From: Xylophilus ampelinus
GTDB taxonomy: Bacteria > Pseudomonadota > Gammaproteobacteria > Burkholderiales > Burkholderiaceae_C
Assembly (NCBI RefSeq): GCF_901875635.1
Contig: NZ_CABFMN010000073.1
Location: 124,001-188,000, forward strand
Length of the DNA: 64,000 bases
Reading direction: 5' to 3'
Positions 17,597-25,106 of the stretch are shown piece by piece. The stretch's first letter is position 1. Every line of letters starts with the position of its first letter. A model generated the notes under the pieces. It saw only the letters and a program-made list of their open reading frames with translations. It was not told the DNA's origin and did no database searches. Position numbers and translations under genes: made by a program.

Positions 17597-18040
17597 ATGT
17601 ACCAGCGCATCCTCATTCCCACCGATGCCACGCCGCTGTCGCGGAAGGCCGTGACGCACGCGCTGGCCCTGGCCGCCGAACAGGGTGCAGAGGTGGTGGT
17701 GCTGAACGTGATGCCGCGCTACCCCACGAGCTATCTCGAGGGCGCGATGGTCTTCGAGGCCGAGGATGTCGCGCGGGTCGAGAAGCAGTGGGCCGAGCAG
17801 GCGCGCACCCTCGTGAACCGCGTGGCCGAGCAGGCGCAGGCGCGCGGCATCCAGGCGCGGGCGGTGGTGGTGAAGTCCGACCTGGTGGCCGAATCCATCG
17901 TCTCCGCGGCCGCCAAGCACAAAGCCGACCTGATCGTGATGGCGTCGCACGGGCGCAAGGGCCTCAAGCGCGTGCTCATGGGCAGCGAGACGCTCAACGT
18001 GCTCACGCACTCCGAGGTCCCCGTGCTGGTCCTGCGCTGA
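17597..18040 (+). CDS. Universal stress protein (UspA family)
   Basis: Cytoplasmic universal stress protein of 147 residues with the ATP-binding variant of the fold. The N-terminus YQRILIPTDATPLSRKA carries the first nucleotide-contact Asp. The C-terminal segment ASHGRKGLKRVLMGSETLNV gives the G-2x-G-9x-G-S/T pattern. ATG 17597 follows a GGAG-type ribosome site at about 17585. An FNR box at 17526-17539 with a properly spaced -10 box indicates induction under low oxygen. This matches stress proteins in microaerobic regulons of other proteobacteria. Not cotranscribed with ccoI, which runs the other way. Confidence 0.93.
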   Translation: MYQRILIPTDATPLSRKAVTHALALAAEQGAEVVVLNVMPRYPTSYLEGAMVFEAEDVARVEKQWAEQARTLVNRVAEQAQARGIQARAVVVKSDLVAESIVSAAAKHKADLIVMASHGRKGLKRVLMGSETLNVLTHSEVPVLVLR

Positions 18041-18054
18041 AGATTCTTCAGAAG

Positions 18055-18109
18055 AAAAAGTGCCGTAACGCCCGCCGGATGGGCATCAGCAGCTATCGAA
18101 ACCATAGCA
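18055..18109. repeat. GCTATC/GATAGC interspersed repeat, copy 2
   Basis: AAAAGTGCCGTAACGCCCGC, then the GC hairpin CGGATGGGC, then CAGCAGCTATCGAAACCATAGC. It lies between the two universal stress genes, 15 bp after the first stop. Confidence 0.85.
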
Positions 18110-18214
18110 ATCGCATCCAGGTCACCTTGCCCGCACCGCCGGCCTGCCCTACCAGGCCGGTGGGCCTGCTGCCCTTCGGGGCACGCGTCCCTTTCAAAAC
18201 CAAGGAGTCAAATC

Positions 18215-18640
18215 ATGAAGATCGTCGTCGCCGTGGATGGCAGCGCATTCACCCGCAAGGCCATCGACTACATCGCCGTCAACCGCCGCATGTTCGTGGA
18301 GGGCAACGAACTGCTGATGGTGCACGTATGCACGGGCATCCCGCCCCACGTCACCCGGCACATCGGCAAGGACGTGCTGCAGGCCTACTACGCCGAAGAA
18401 GGCGCGAAGGTCATCGAGCCGGTGAAGGCGCAGCTTGCGGAGCACGGCATCGACGGCTACGGCATCGAACTGCGGCATGGCTACGCGCCAGAGGAGATCC
18501 TACGTGCGGCCACCGCCGCGCAGGCCGGGCTGATCGTGATGGGTACGCACGGCCATGGCATCTTCGGCCGCGCGCTGATGGGTTCGGTGGCGACCAAGGT
18601 GATCGCCGAGGCGGACATCAGCGTGCTGCTGGTCCAGTGA
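18215..18640 (+). CDS. Universal stress protein (UspA family), second copy
   Basis: Universal stress protein of 141 residues starting MKIVVAVDGSAFTRKAIDYI, with nucleotide-binding Asp in the first strand. The C-terminal segment MGTHGHGIFGRALMGSVATKV matches the GxxG-9x-GS ATP loop. A good AAGGAG ribosome site lies 9 bp before ATG 18215. It follows the first usp gene but is separated by 174 bp that contain an interspersed repeat, so cotranscription is possible but not certain. The 3' end overlaps a convergent small membrane gene by 23 bp. Confidence 0.92.
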   Translation: MKIVVAVDGSAFTRKAIDYIAVNRRMFVEGNELLMVHVCTGIPPHVTRHIGKDVLQAYYAEEGAKVIEPVKAQLAEHGIDGYGIELRHGYAPEEILRAATAAQAGLIVMGTHGHGIFGRALMGSVATKVIAEADISVLLVQ

Positions 18641-18833
18641 TGTCCACCCGCTCGTCGTCGACCGCTTTGCCTTCCGGGGGCATGGCGTGGGCCTCAAGCA
18701 GGGCGTTGGAACGGGACAGGCTGTCCTCCATGCGCACGTTGAGGTAGCGCCACCCGCGCGAGTAAGGCATGGCGATGGCCATCCACAAGATGCCCACGGC
18801 ACAGAAGAGCATCACCGTCATCTCCCAATCCAT
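18618..18833 (-). CDS. Small single-helix membrane protein, unknown
   Basis: Protein of 71 residues. An N-terminal membrane helix (MDWEMTVMLFCAVGILWMAI) is followed by a polar tail with a basic patch and RMEDSLSRSNALLEAHAM. I do not recognise the family. The start at 18831-18833 is supported by an AGAGG ribosome site 8 bp upstream, after a short AT-rich promoter-like stretch (about 18848-18875). It converges on the second usp gene and overlaps its end by 23 bp. Its coding potential is moderate: size, helix and ribosome site support it, but no homology can be asserted. Confidence 0.55.
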   Translation of the reverse strand: MDWEMTVMLFCAVGILWMAIAMPYSRGWRYLNVRMEDSLSRSNALLEAHAMPPEGKAVDDERVDITGPAAR

Positions 18834-18926
18834 CGCGACAACCTCTGCTACTTTAGTGCACAAATTTTAGTCAACACGCGGCGCTGGACGCCGCGCGTGG
18901 ACCCTTCGCCGAGGGCACAAACGTGA

Positions 18927-20504
18927 TCAATGTCCCGCGAACAGCGCTTTGTATTGGTCGCGCAGCAAGGCCTTCTGCACCTTGCCCATCGTGTTGCGCG
19001 GCAGTTCGGGCACCACGAAACAGCGTTTGGGAATCTTGAAGTTGGCCAGCCTGGCCTTGAGCTCGGCCACGATGCCGTCGGCGTCCAGGCTCGCGCCAGC
19101 CTTGGCGATGACGATCGCCACCCCCACCTCGCCGAAGTCTGAATGTGGCACACCGACCACGGCGCTCTCGGCCACGCCGGGCATCTCATTGATGTAGCCC
19201 TCGATCTCGGCCGGGTAGACGTTGTAGCCGCCGCTGATGATCAGGTCCTTGCTGCGGCCGACGATGGTCACGTAGCCCAGGCCGTCGACCTTGCCCACGT
19301 CGCCGGTCTTGAAGTAGCCGTCGGCGGTGAATTCCTCTTTGGTCTTCTCCGGCATGCGCCAGTAGCCGGCGAAGACGTTGGGACCGCTGACCTCGATGTT
19401 GCCGATCTCGTCGGTGGCGCAGTCGCGCGCCTCGCCCTTGTCGTCGTAGGCGCGCACGCGCAGGCTCACCCCCGGCAGCGGGAAACCCACGGTGCCGCCG
19501 CGCCGCGCGCCCTGCACCGAGGTGTAGGGGTTGGAGGTGAGCATGATCGTCTCGCTCATGCCGTAGCGCTCCAGGATGGTGTGGCCCGTGCGCTCCTGCC
19601 ATTCGTTGAAGGTCTCGATCAGCAGCGGCGCCGAACCGGCGATGAACAGGCGCATGTCCTCGCACTGCTTCTTGCCCAGCGCCGGCTCGGCAAGCATGCG
19701 CACGTACAGCGTGGGCACGCCCATGAACACGGTCGCGTCGGGCAGGCGGGCCACCACGCGCTTGGGGTCGAACTTGGAGAACCAGATCATCTTGCTGCCG
19801 TTGAGCAGTGCGCCGTGGATGGCCACGAAGAGGCCGTGCACGTGGAAGATGGGCAGCGCATGCAGCAGCACGTCGCCATGGGTCCAGCCCCAGTAGTCCT
19901 TGAGCACTTCGGCGTTGGAGCGCAGGTTGCGGTGCGTGAGCATCGCGCCCTTGCTGCGGCCGGTGGTGCCGCTGGTGTACAGGATGGCGGCCAGGTCGTC
20001 GTCCTGCCGCGCGGTGACCGCGTGCTCGTCGCTGCACTGCGCGGCCAGTTCCAGCAGGGTGCCGCGGCGGTCGTCGTCAAGCGTGAAGACGTGCACCGGG
20101 CCGCCCTTCTTGCCCAGCTTTTTCTGCAGCTTCTGCGCGATCGGACCGATCCACGGCGCGTTGCGGCTCGAACACACCACGACCGAGGGCTCGGCGTTGT
20201 CGAGGAAGTATTCGATTTCGGCGCTCTGGTAGGCGGTGTTGAGCGGCAGGAAGACGTAACCGGCGCGCAGGGTGGCCAGGTACAGCATCATGGCCTCGAC
20301 CGACTTCTCGACCTGCACGGCGATGCGCGCGCCAGCCTTGAGCTTCAGCGCCTCGAACAGGTTGGCGATCATCGCGCTGGCCCGGTCGAGGTCGCGCCAC
20401 GAATAGGCCAGGCCCTCGTCCGTCTCCACGGCGATGGCGTCGAGGTCGTGCGGGAAGGCGGCGCGCAGGTGGGCGAACAGGTTGGCGTTCTGGATCGGGC
20501 TCAT
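18927..20504 (-). CDS. matB: Malonyl-CoA synthetase (malonate-CoA ligase)
   Basis: Adenylate-forming enzyme of 525 residues that activates malonate to malonyl-CoA. The AMP-binding loop ILYTSGTTGRSKGAMLTHRN lies near residue 165. Next come YGMSETIMLTSNPY (A5 region) near residue 300 and the hinge segment GYFKTGDVGKVDGLGYVTIVGR near residue 395. The C-terminal catalytic Lys region is LPRNTMGKVQKALLR. The start MSPIQNANLF lies 47 bp after the enoyl-CoA hydratase-like gene. Substrate assignment rests on the malonyl-CoA decarboxylase and GntR regulator in the same operon; the sequence also resembles other acyl-CoA ligases. Confidence 0.88.
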   Translation of the reverse strand: MSPIQNANLFAHLRAAFPHDLDAIAVETDEGLAYSWRDLDRASAMIANLFEALKLKAGARIAVQVEKSVEAMMLYLATLRAGYVFLPLNTAYQSAEIEYFLDNAEPSVVVCSSRNAPWIGPIAQKLQKKLGKKGGPVHVFTLDDDRRGTLLELAAQCSDEHAVTARQDDDLAAILYTSGTTGRSKGAMLTHRNLRSNAEVLKDYWGWTHGDVLLHALPIFHVHGLFVAIHGALLNGSKMIWFSKFDPKRVVARLPDATVFMGVPTLYVRMLAEPALGKKQCEDMRLFIAGSAPLLIETFNEWQERTGHTILERYGMSETIMLTSNPYTSVQGARRGGTVGFPLPGVSLRVRAYDDKGEARDCATDEIGNIEVSGPNVFAGYWRMPEKTKEEFTADGYFKTGDVGKVDGLGYVTIVGRSKDLIISGGYNVYPAEIEGYINEMPGVAESAVVGVPHSDFGEVGVAIVIAKAGASLDADGIVAELKARLANFKIPKRCFVVPELPRNTMGKVQKALLRDQYKALFAGH

Positions 20505-20551
20505 GGCGGTGGAACGAAGGGCGGAAGAAGAAAGAAAGGAATGGAACAGGT

Positions 20552-21358
20552 TCAGAAATTCGGGCTGCGCTTGGCCAGGAAGGCGCCGATGCCCTCGCGG
20601 TGCTCGGGCGAATCGGCGTAACGGTAGGCGTCGGCCAGAAGCGTTGCTATCGGATCGATAGCACCTCGCGCAGCATCCACGGGCGCCAGCGCCCGATTCA
20701 ATGCCGAAAACGTGGCCTTGTTCAGCCGCGCGGCCTGGGGTGCGAGTGTGGCGATGCGGCGCGCATGCTGCAAGCACGCATCGGCCACTGCGTCGTCGGG
20801 AAGCACATGCAGCAGGAAGCCCGCGTCGTACAGGCGCTGTGCACCATGCACCCCTGCGGCCAGCAGCATGTCGCGCGCCAGCACCTCGCCGACCGCGCCG
20901 AGCACCAGCGCCGCCTCGCGCGGCGCCATCGGAAAGCCGAGCTTCGCGATCGGCGCGCCGAACTTCGCGCCTGCGCCGGCCAGGCGGATGTCGCAGCAAC
21001 TGGCGATCTCCAGGCCCGCGCCCATGCACGCCCCTTCGATCTGCGCGACCAGCGGCACCGGGCAGGCCAGCAGTGCCGCCAGGGCACCCCAGACCTCATC
21101 CTCGTGGAACGCGCGCAGACGCACCTCGTCGTAGCGGAAATCCGGGTACTCCGAGATGTCGCCGCCGGCGCAGAACGCACCGCCCTCCCCCCGCACGACC
21201 ACGCAGCGCAGCGACGCGTCGGACGACAACGCCTCGGCGGCCGACCGCAGCTCGCGCCACATCGCACGCGTCATGGCGTTCAGCCGGCCGGGATTGCGGA
21301 GCGTGAGGGTGGCGACTGCGGCGTCGCGGTGCAGGAGGACGGCGGGCACATCATTCAT
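20552..21358 (-). CDS. Enoyl-CoA hydratase/isomerase-family protein in the malonate operon
   Basis: Crotonase-fold protein of 268 residues acting on an acyl-CoA thioester. The oxyanion-hole segments are present: GAFCAGGDISEY near residue 63 and IEGACMGAGLEIASCCDIRL near residue 105. The start MNDVPAV is favoured; an ATG 9 bp upstream is an alternative. The odd part is the C-terminal stretch from about residue 218: the coding DNA at 20645-20700 is a copy of the interspersed repeat, translated in frame as roughly NRALAPVDAARGAIDPIATL before the family-typical YRYADSPEHREGIGAFLAKR. The exact reaction in malonate metabolism is not known to me; it is placed by operon position between the Bug protein and matB. 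Confidence 0.85.
   Translation of the reverse strand: MNDVPAVLLHRDAAVATLTLRNPGRLNAMTRAMWRELRSAAEALSSDASLRCVVVRGEGGAFCAGGDISEYPDFRYDEVRLRAFHEDEVWGALAALLACPVPLVAQIEGACMGAGLEIASCCDIRLAGAGAKFGAPIAKLGFPMAPREAALVLGAVGEVLARDMLLAAGVHGAQRLYDAGFLLHVLPDDAVADACLQHARRIATLAPQAARLNKATFSALNRALAPVDAARGAIDPIATLLADAYRYADSPEHREGIGAFLAKRSPNF
20645..20700. repeat. Interspersed repeat, copy 3, inside the enoyl-CoA hydratase gene
   Basis: TGCTATCGGATCGATAGCA palindrome, then GCATCCACGGGCGCCAGCGCCC and GATTCA at the far end. It matches the other copies in order and spacing and is translated in frame on the minus strand. Confidence 0.75.
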
Positions 21359-21504
21359 GGCATGCATTCTGGCCACAAACGGTGCCGCATCGGCCGCGGA
21401 GCTCGGGCCGGTCCCACATCAGGGCACCCGCGGAACTGGCTCCGCCAGGCCGCTGGGTGCGCCCCCTTCCCGCGAAGCGAGAGAAGGGGGGTGAAGGCTG
21501 CGGC

Positions 21505-21528
21505 TCCAAGCCTGCCTGCGCAGGCTTG
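21505..21528. repeat. Perfect 10-bp hairpin between Bug and enoyl-CoA hydratase genes
   Basis: CCAAGCCTGC / GCAGGCTTGG with a 4-nt loop, inside the 230-bp gap of the malonate operon. There is no T-run on the minus strand side, so it may stabilise or process the mRNA rather than terminate it. The rest of the gap is GC-rich with no ORF of note. Confidence 0.6.
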
Positions 21529-21588
21529 GACAGCCTGAACGGCCGGCGGCTCAGACGCCGGCCTCCTCGCGAAGCGGCATGGGGGTTG

Positions 21589-22578
21589 TCATTCGAGCTT
21601 TGCGCCCGAGGCCTTGACCACCTCCGCCCAGCGCTTGACTTCGCCGCTCACGAACTGGCCGTAGGGCGCGCCGGTCAAGTTCGGGATCTCCGAGCCGTTC
21701 TGCGCCCAGATGGTCTTGAGCTCATCGGTGGCCAGCGCCTTGCGCATGTCGTCGGTGATGCGGGCCACCGTGTCGGCCGGCGTGCCCTTGGGCGCCCAGA
21801 GGCCGTACCAGGTGGTCACCGTGTAGTCCGGCAGGCCCACCTCGGCGGCGCAGGGCACCTCCGGAAAAGCGGGGTTGCGCTTGGCACCCGCCACCATCAG
21901 TGCCTTGATGCGGCCGGCCTTGATGTGCTGCGCCGACGAGCCCAAGCCGTCGAAGCCGCAGTCCACGTTGCCGGCGATCAGGTCCTGCAGCATCGGGCCG
22001 GCGCCGCGGTAGGGGATGTGGGTGATGAAGGTGCCGGTCTGCAGCTTGAACAGCTCGCCCGCCAGGTGGTGCGAGGTGCCCGCGCCGGCCGAGGCGTAGT
22101 TGAGCTTGCCGGGGTTCTTCTTCGCGTAGGCGATGAATTCCTGGATGGTCGGCTGCGTGACGCGCCTGGGGTTGACCACCACCACCTGCGGCACGTTGGC
22201 CAGCAGCATGATGGGCACGAAATCCTTCTCGATGTCGTAGTCCAGCTTGGGGTAGATCGACGGCGCGATCGCGTGGTGGACCGCGCCCATGAAGAGCATG
22301 TAGCCGTCGGGCGCGCCCTTGGCCGCGATGCTCGCTCCCACCGTGCCGCCGGCGCCCCCGCGGTTGTCGATCACCAGCGTCTGGCCCGCCACCTTGCCGA
22401 ACTGCGCCGAGAGCGGCCGCGCGAAGGCGTCGGTGCCTCCCCCGGCCGGAAAGGGCACGACCATCGTGACCGGCTTGGTCGGCCAGCCGCTGCCCTGCGC
22501 CTGGGTACCGCCGCATGCCAGCGCCGCACCCGCGGCGGCCAGGCGCAAGACGTCGCGCCGCTGAAACTGTTCTGCCAT
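21589..22578 (-). CDS. Bug/TctC-family periplasmic binding protein (malonate operon)
   Basis: Periplasmic solute-binding protein of 329 residues of the tripartite tricarboxylate (Bug) family. The N-terminus EQFQRRDVLRLAAAGAAL is a twin-arginine type signal peptide. The mature protein has the family core: WPTKPVTMVVPFPAGGGTD, IDNRGGAGGTVGA, HIPYRGAGPMLQDLIAGNVD and AWAPKGTP-type segment LWAPKGTPADTVARI. It sits between the decarboxylase and hydratase genes, so malonate or a related dicarboxylate is the likely ligand. No TctA/TctB membrane genes are nearby, so it must either use membrane subunits encoded elsewhere or act in sensing. The start MAEQF fits the signal peptide; a longer open frame exists. 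Confidence 0.9.
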   Translation of the reverse strand: MAEQFQRRDVLRLAAAGAALACGGTQAQGSGWPTKPVTMVVPFPAGGGTDAFARPLSAQFGKVAGQTLVIDNRGGAGGTVGASIAAKGAPDGYMLFMGAVHHAIAPSIYPKLDYDIEKDFVPIMLLANVPQVVVVNPRRVTQPTIQEFIAYAKKNPGKLNYASAGAGTSHHLAGELFKLQTGTFITHIPYRGAGPMLQDLIAGNVDCGFDGLGSSAQHIKAGRIKALMVAGAKRNPAFPEVPCAAEVGLPDYTVTTWYGLWAPKGTPADTVARITDDMRKALATDELKTIWAQNGSEIPNLTGAPYGQFVSGEVKRWAEVVKASGAKLE

Positions 22579-22647
22579 CTGTTGTCTCCAGTCTGCTGTG
22601 ATGCCGGGGCCTGCGGCATCGTTTATGTGTGATACGGCCCGCAAGAA

Positions 22648-24129
22648 TCAGGTCTTGAGGAACAGGTCCTCGATGTCGCCGGACACGGGCACCTTGCCCT
22701 GCGCCAGCAGCGCACGGTGCTTGTCCAGGCGCTTGAGGTCGTAAAGATAGTTCACCATCAGGCCCCAGGACTGCTTCATGCCCTTGGCCGAGGGGTCGGC
22801 TGCCCAGTCCAGGCGCTCGATGCGTGCGCCGTTGCCCAGGTGGAAGCGCGCCACGGCGTCCAGCGGCTTGTCGTCCTTGAGGCCGCGCCCCAGGTACTCG
22901 GCCGCGCACTGCAGCAGCACCTGGCGCAGCGGCGACTTGGGGCCGAGCGTGAGCGCGTCGTCCAGCGCGGGCAGAAAGCGCTCGGCCGTGGGCGGCATCG
23001 AGCCCAGCAGGCGGCCCAGCGCTTCGGACTGCTTCTCGGGCAGACGCGCCAGCAGGCCGGCGGCGTTCTGGCCCATCCATTGCCGCAGGCCCGGGATGGG
23101 CGACAGCGTCGCGAAGGTTCTGAGCCTGGGGAACTCGGCGCGCAGCGTCTCCACCACGCGCTTGATGAGCGAATCGCCGAAGCTCACGCCGCGCAGGCCC
23201 GACTGGGTGTTGCTGATCGAGTAGAAGATCGCCGTGCTGGCCTTCTCGACGCCGGGCAGCGCCGATTCGTCCAGCAGCGGCGTGATGCTGTCGCTGATGG
23301 CATCGGTCAGCGCCACCTCCACGAAGATGAGCGGCACGCCGGGCATGCGCGGATGGAAGAAGCCGTAGCAGCGGCGGTCCTTCTCGTCGAGCCGGTTCTT
23401 CACATCGGACCAGCTCTTGATGTCGTGCACCGCCTCGTACTGGATCAGCTTCTCGATCAGCGAGGCCGGCGAATCCCAGCTGATGCGCTGCAGTTCGAGA
23501 AAGGCGACGTCGAACCAGGTCGTGAACAGCTGCTCCAGCTCGGCGTCGAGCGCGAGCAGCCGGCGGTCCTTCTTGAGTTCGGGCAGCAGCTCCGCGCGCA
23601 GGTCGACCAGGAAGCCCAGCCCGTCTGCATCCACGGCGAAGCGCTGCAGCAGCCGCGCCCGTGGCGACACCAGCGCGCGGCGCAGCCTGAGCTCCGCCTG
23701 GCTGTGCTCGGCCGAGCCGACGGGGATGGCCTCGTACTGTTCGCGCGCCGCCTTGATCTTCTGCCCGTCGGGGGCGAAGCACTCGCTCATGAGCAGCCAG
23801 ACGTCATGCCGCTCGGCTGGCGCCAGGGCCGCATAGGCCTGGGCCACGGCATGCGCGCGGCGGCCGGCCTCGACCTCGCTCACGCGCGCGTCGACCACGG
23901 CCTGCAGGTCCTCGAGCATCTTGCGCAGCGCCCGCGGGGCCATCGCCTCGCCGTGGCGGCGCAGCGTCGCTTCCAGCCGTTCGGCCAGTGTGCGCGGCGG
24001 GCGACTGTCGGACGCTCCTTTTTTCATAGCTGACTGCGCAGGCGCGGCGGGCGCTGCAGCCCCTTTTTCTTCGGAAGTGGTGGCGCGCAGCAAGGACACG
24101 CTGCGCTGCAGCCATTCAGAAGCGCTCAT
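22648..24129 (-). CDS. matA: Malonyl-CoA decarboxylase
   Basis: Enzyme of 493 residues converting malonyl-CoA to acetyl-CoA and CO2. The family core includes LQRISWDSPASLIEKLIQYE near residue 215, RCYGFFHPRMPGVPLIFVEV near residue 255, STAIFYSISNTQSGLRGVSF near residue 298, and VARFHLGNGARIERLDWAAD near residue 425. All agree with MCD proteins. Residues about 20-37 (EKGAAAPAAPAQSAMKKG) are encoded by a copy of the interspersed repeat at 24018-24069 and look like an inserted flexible linker ahead of the first helical domain. It starts 34 bp after the GntR regulator gene. Confidence 0.93.
   Translation of the reverse strand: MSASEWLQRSVSLLRATTSEEKGAAAPAAPAQSAMKKGASDSRPPRTLAERLEATLRRHGEAMAPRALRKMLEDLQAVVDARVSEVEAGRRAHAVAQAYAALAPAERHDVWLLMSECFAPDGQKIKAAREQYEAIPVGSAEHSQAELRLRRALVSPRARLLQRFAVDADGLGFLVDLRAELLPELKKDRRLLALDAELEQLFTTWFDVAFLELQRISWDSPASLIEKLIQYEAVHDIKSWSDVKNRLDEKDRRCYGFFHPRMPGVPLIFVEVALTDAISDSITPLLDESALPGVEKASTAIFYSISNTQSGLRGVSFGDSLIKRVVETLRAEFPRLRTFATLSPIPGLRQWMGQNAAGLLARLPEKQSEALGRLLGSMPPTAERFLPALDDALTLGPKSPLRQVLLQCAAEYLGRGLKDDKPLDAVARFHLGNGARIERLDWAADPSAKGMKQSWGLMVNYLYDLKRLDKHRALLAQGKVPVSGDIEDLFLKT
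24018..24069. repeat. Interspersed repeat, copy 4, inside malonyl-CoA decarboxylase gene
   Basis: TTTTTTCATAGCTGACTGCG, then CAGGCGCGGCGGGCGCTGCAG and CCCCTTTTT. It has the repeat's usual AGCTG..GCG hairpin and terminal AAAAAGGGGC on the coding strand. One half of the GCTATC palindrome has drifted (GCTATGAAAAAAGG). Translated in frame. Confidence 0.65.
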
Positions 24130-24163
24130 GCCGGGGCTCCTGGCGGGTGGGTGCTCGGGGTGC

Positions 24164-24832
24164 TCATGCGGAAAACCTCGCTTTCTGTTGCAGCGCCACG
24201 GCTCGCAGGGCCTCGCGCTGGCGGTTCAGGTGGGTGCGCATCGCGGCCTCGGCACCGTCGCTGTCGCGCGCCTTGAGGGCGGCGAACACGGCCAGGTGCT
24301 CGGACAGGCTTTGGTCCAGCCGGCCCGGCGCATGCAACTGCTGCAGGCGAGCGAGCTTCAGGATCTTGCGCAGGTCGCCGATCACCTGCGCCAGCCAGCG
24401 GTTGTCGGCCAGGGAGATGATGGCTTCGTGAATGGCGTAGTTGGTGGCGTAGTACTCGTTGATGCGCCTGGCCTTGGCATGGCGCGAAAGCTTCTCGTGC
24501 ATCGACTCCAGCGCATCGAGTTCGGCGTCGGTGGCGTTGCGCGCGGCCTCCCAGGCGCAGCGGCCCTCCAGCAGCGCGATCACCGGGAAGATCTCGTCCA
24601 GGTCCTTCTGCGTCACCTCGGCCACGAAGCAGCCGCGGCGCGGCTCGTGCCGCAGCAGGCCTTCGGCCGTGAGCACCTTCAGCGCCTCGCGCAGCGGCGT
24701 GCGCGAGATCTCCAGCCGCTCGCACAGCGCCGCCTCGTCCAGGAAGCTGCCCGGCACCAGCGTGCCCGCGAAGATCTCCTCGCGCAGCGTGGCGGCGACT
24801 TGGTCGTGCAGCGAATGCGGGACGATGCGCAT
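24164..24832 (-). CDS. matR: GntR-family (FCD) regulator of malonate utilisation
   Basis: Transcription factor of 222 residues. The N-terminal winged helix-turn-helix reads SFLDEAALCERLEISRTPLR then EALKVLTAEGLLRHEPRRG, the GntR pattern. The C-terminal two-thirds is an all-helical FCD ligand domain with the metal/ligand residues in NEYYATNYAIHEAII and LSEHLAVFAALKARD. It is the first gene of the matR-matA-bug-ech-matB operon, the same arrangement as known mat loci, so malonate or malonyl-CoA is the likely effector. The AT-rich palindrome at 24941-24956 is a candidate operator. The start MRIVPHS places the DNA-binding domain at the usual position. Confidence 0.87.
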   Translation of the reverse strand: MRIVPHSLHDQVAATLREEIFAGTLVPGSFLDEAALCERLEISRTPLREALKVLTAEGLLRHEPRRGCFVAEVTQKDLDEIFPVIALLEGRCAWEAARNATDAELDALESMHEKLSRHAKARRINEYYATNYAIHEAIISLADNRWLAQVIGDLRKILKLARLQQLHAPGRLDQSLSEHLAVFAALKARDSDGAEAAMRTHLNRQREALRAVALQQKARFSA

Positions 24833-24940
24833 GGCGGTGACAGGCTCCGGCGGCAGGAGGAGATGCAGCGATCGAAAGGCGCTGCATCCAGGACAGGGCG
24901 ACCCGCTGTGCATCGCTCGATGCCACAGGGCGGGCGCCTG

Positions 24941-24956
24941 TAATTACCAATAATTA
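24941..24956. promoter_or_regulatory. AT-rich inverted repeat upstream of matR, candidate operator
   Basis: TAATTA-CCAA-TAATTA, a striking AT-only palindrome in about 70 percent GC surroundings, 109 bp before the matR start and 151 bp before the divergent radical SAM gene. Suitable as a GntR operator or promoter core. The rest of the 274-bp divergent gap shows no ORF. Confidence 0.5.
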
Positions 24957-25106
24957 TGGGAACCGGCCTGCACGGATGCAAGCGCTCTTGCGTCGGACAA
25001 ACCCTTGGATTCGCATGTGCATGGACAATCGCAGAACAGGCACCGCGGTGTCGGCCGCGCCGCCGGTATCGATGGCTCACGCTGGCCGGTGTGCATTCCA
25101 CGATCC

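Noticed and set aside
18848..18880. FNR-like site TTGAC...AATTTG before the small minus-strand gene
   Set aside because: Spacing and half-sites do not match TTGAT-N4-ATCAA; only an AT-rich promoter-like patch is supported.
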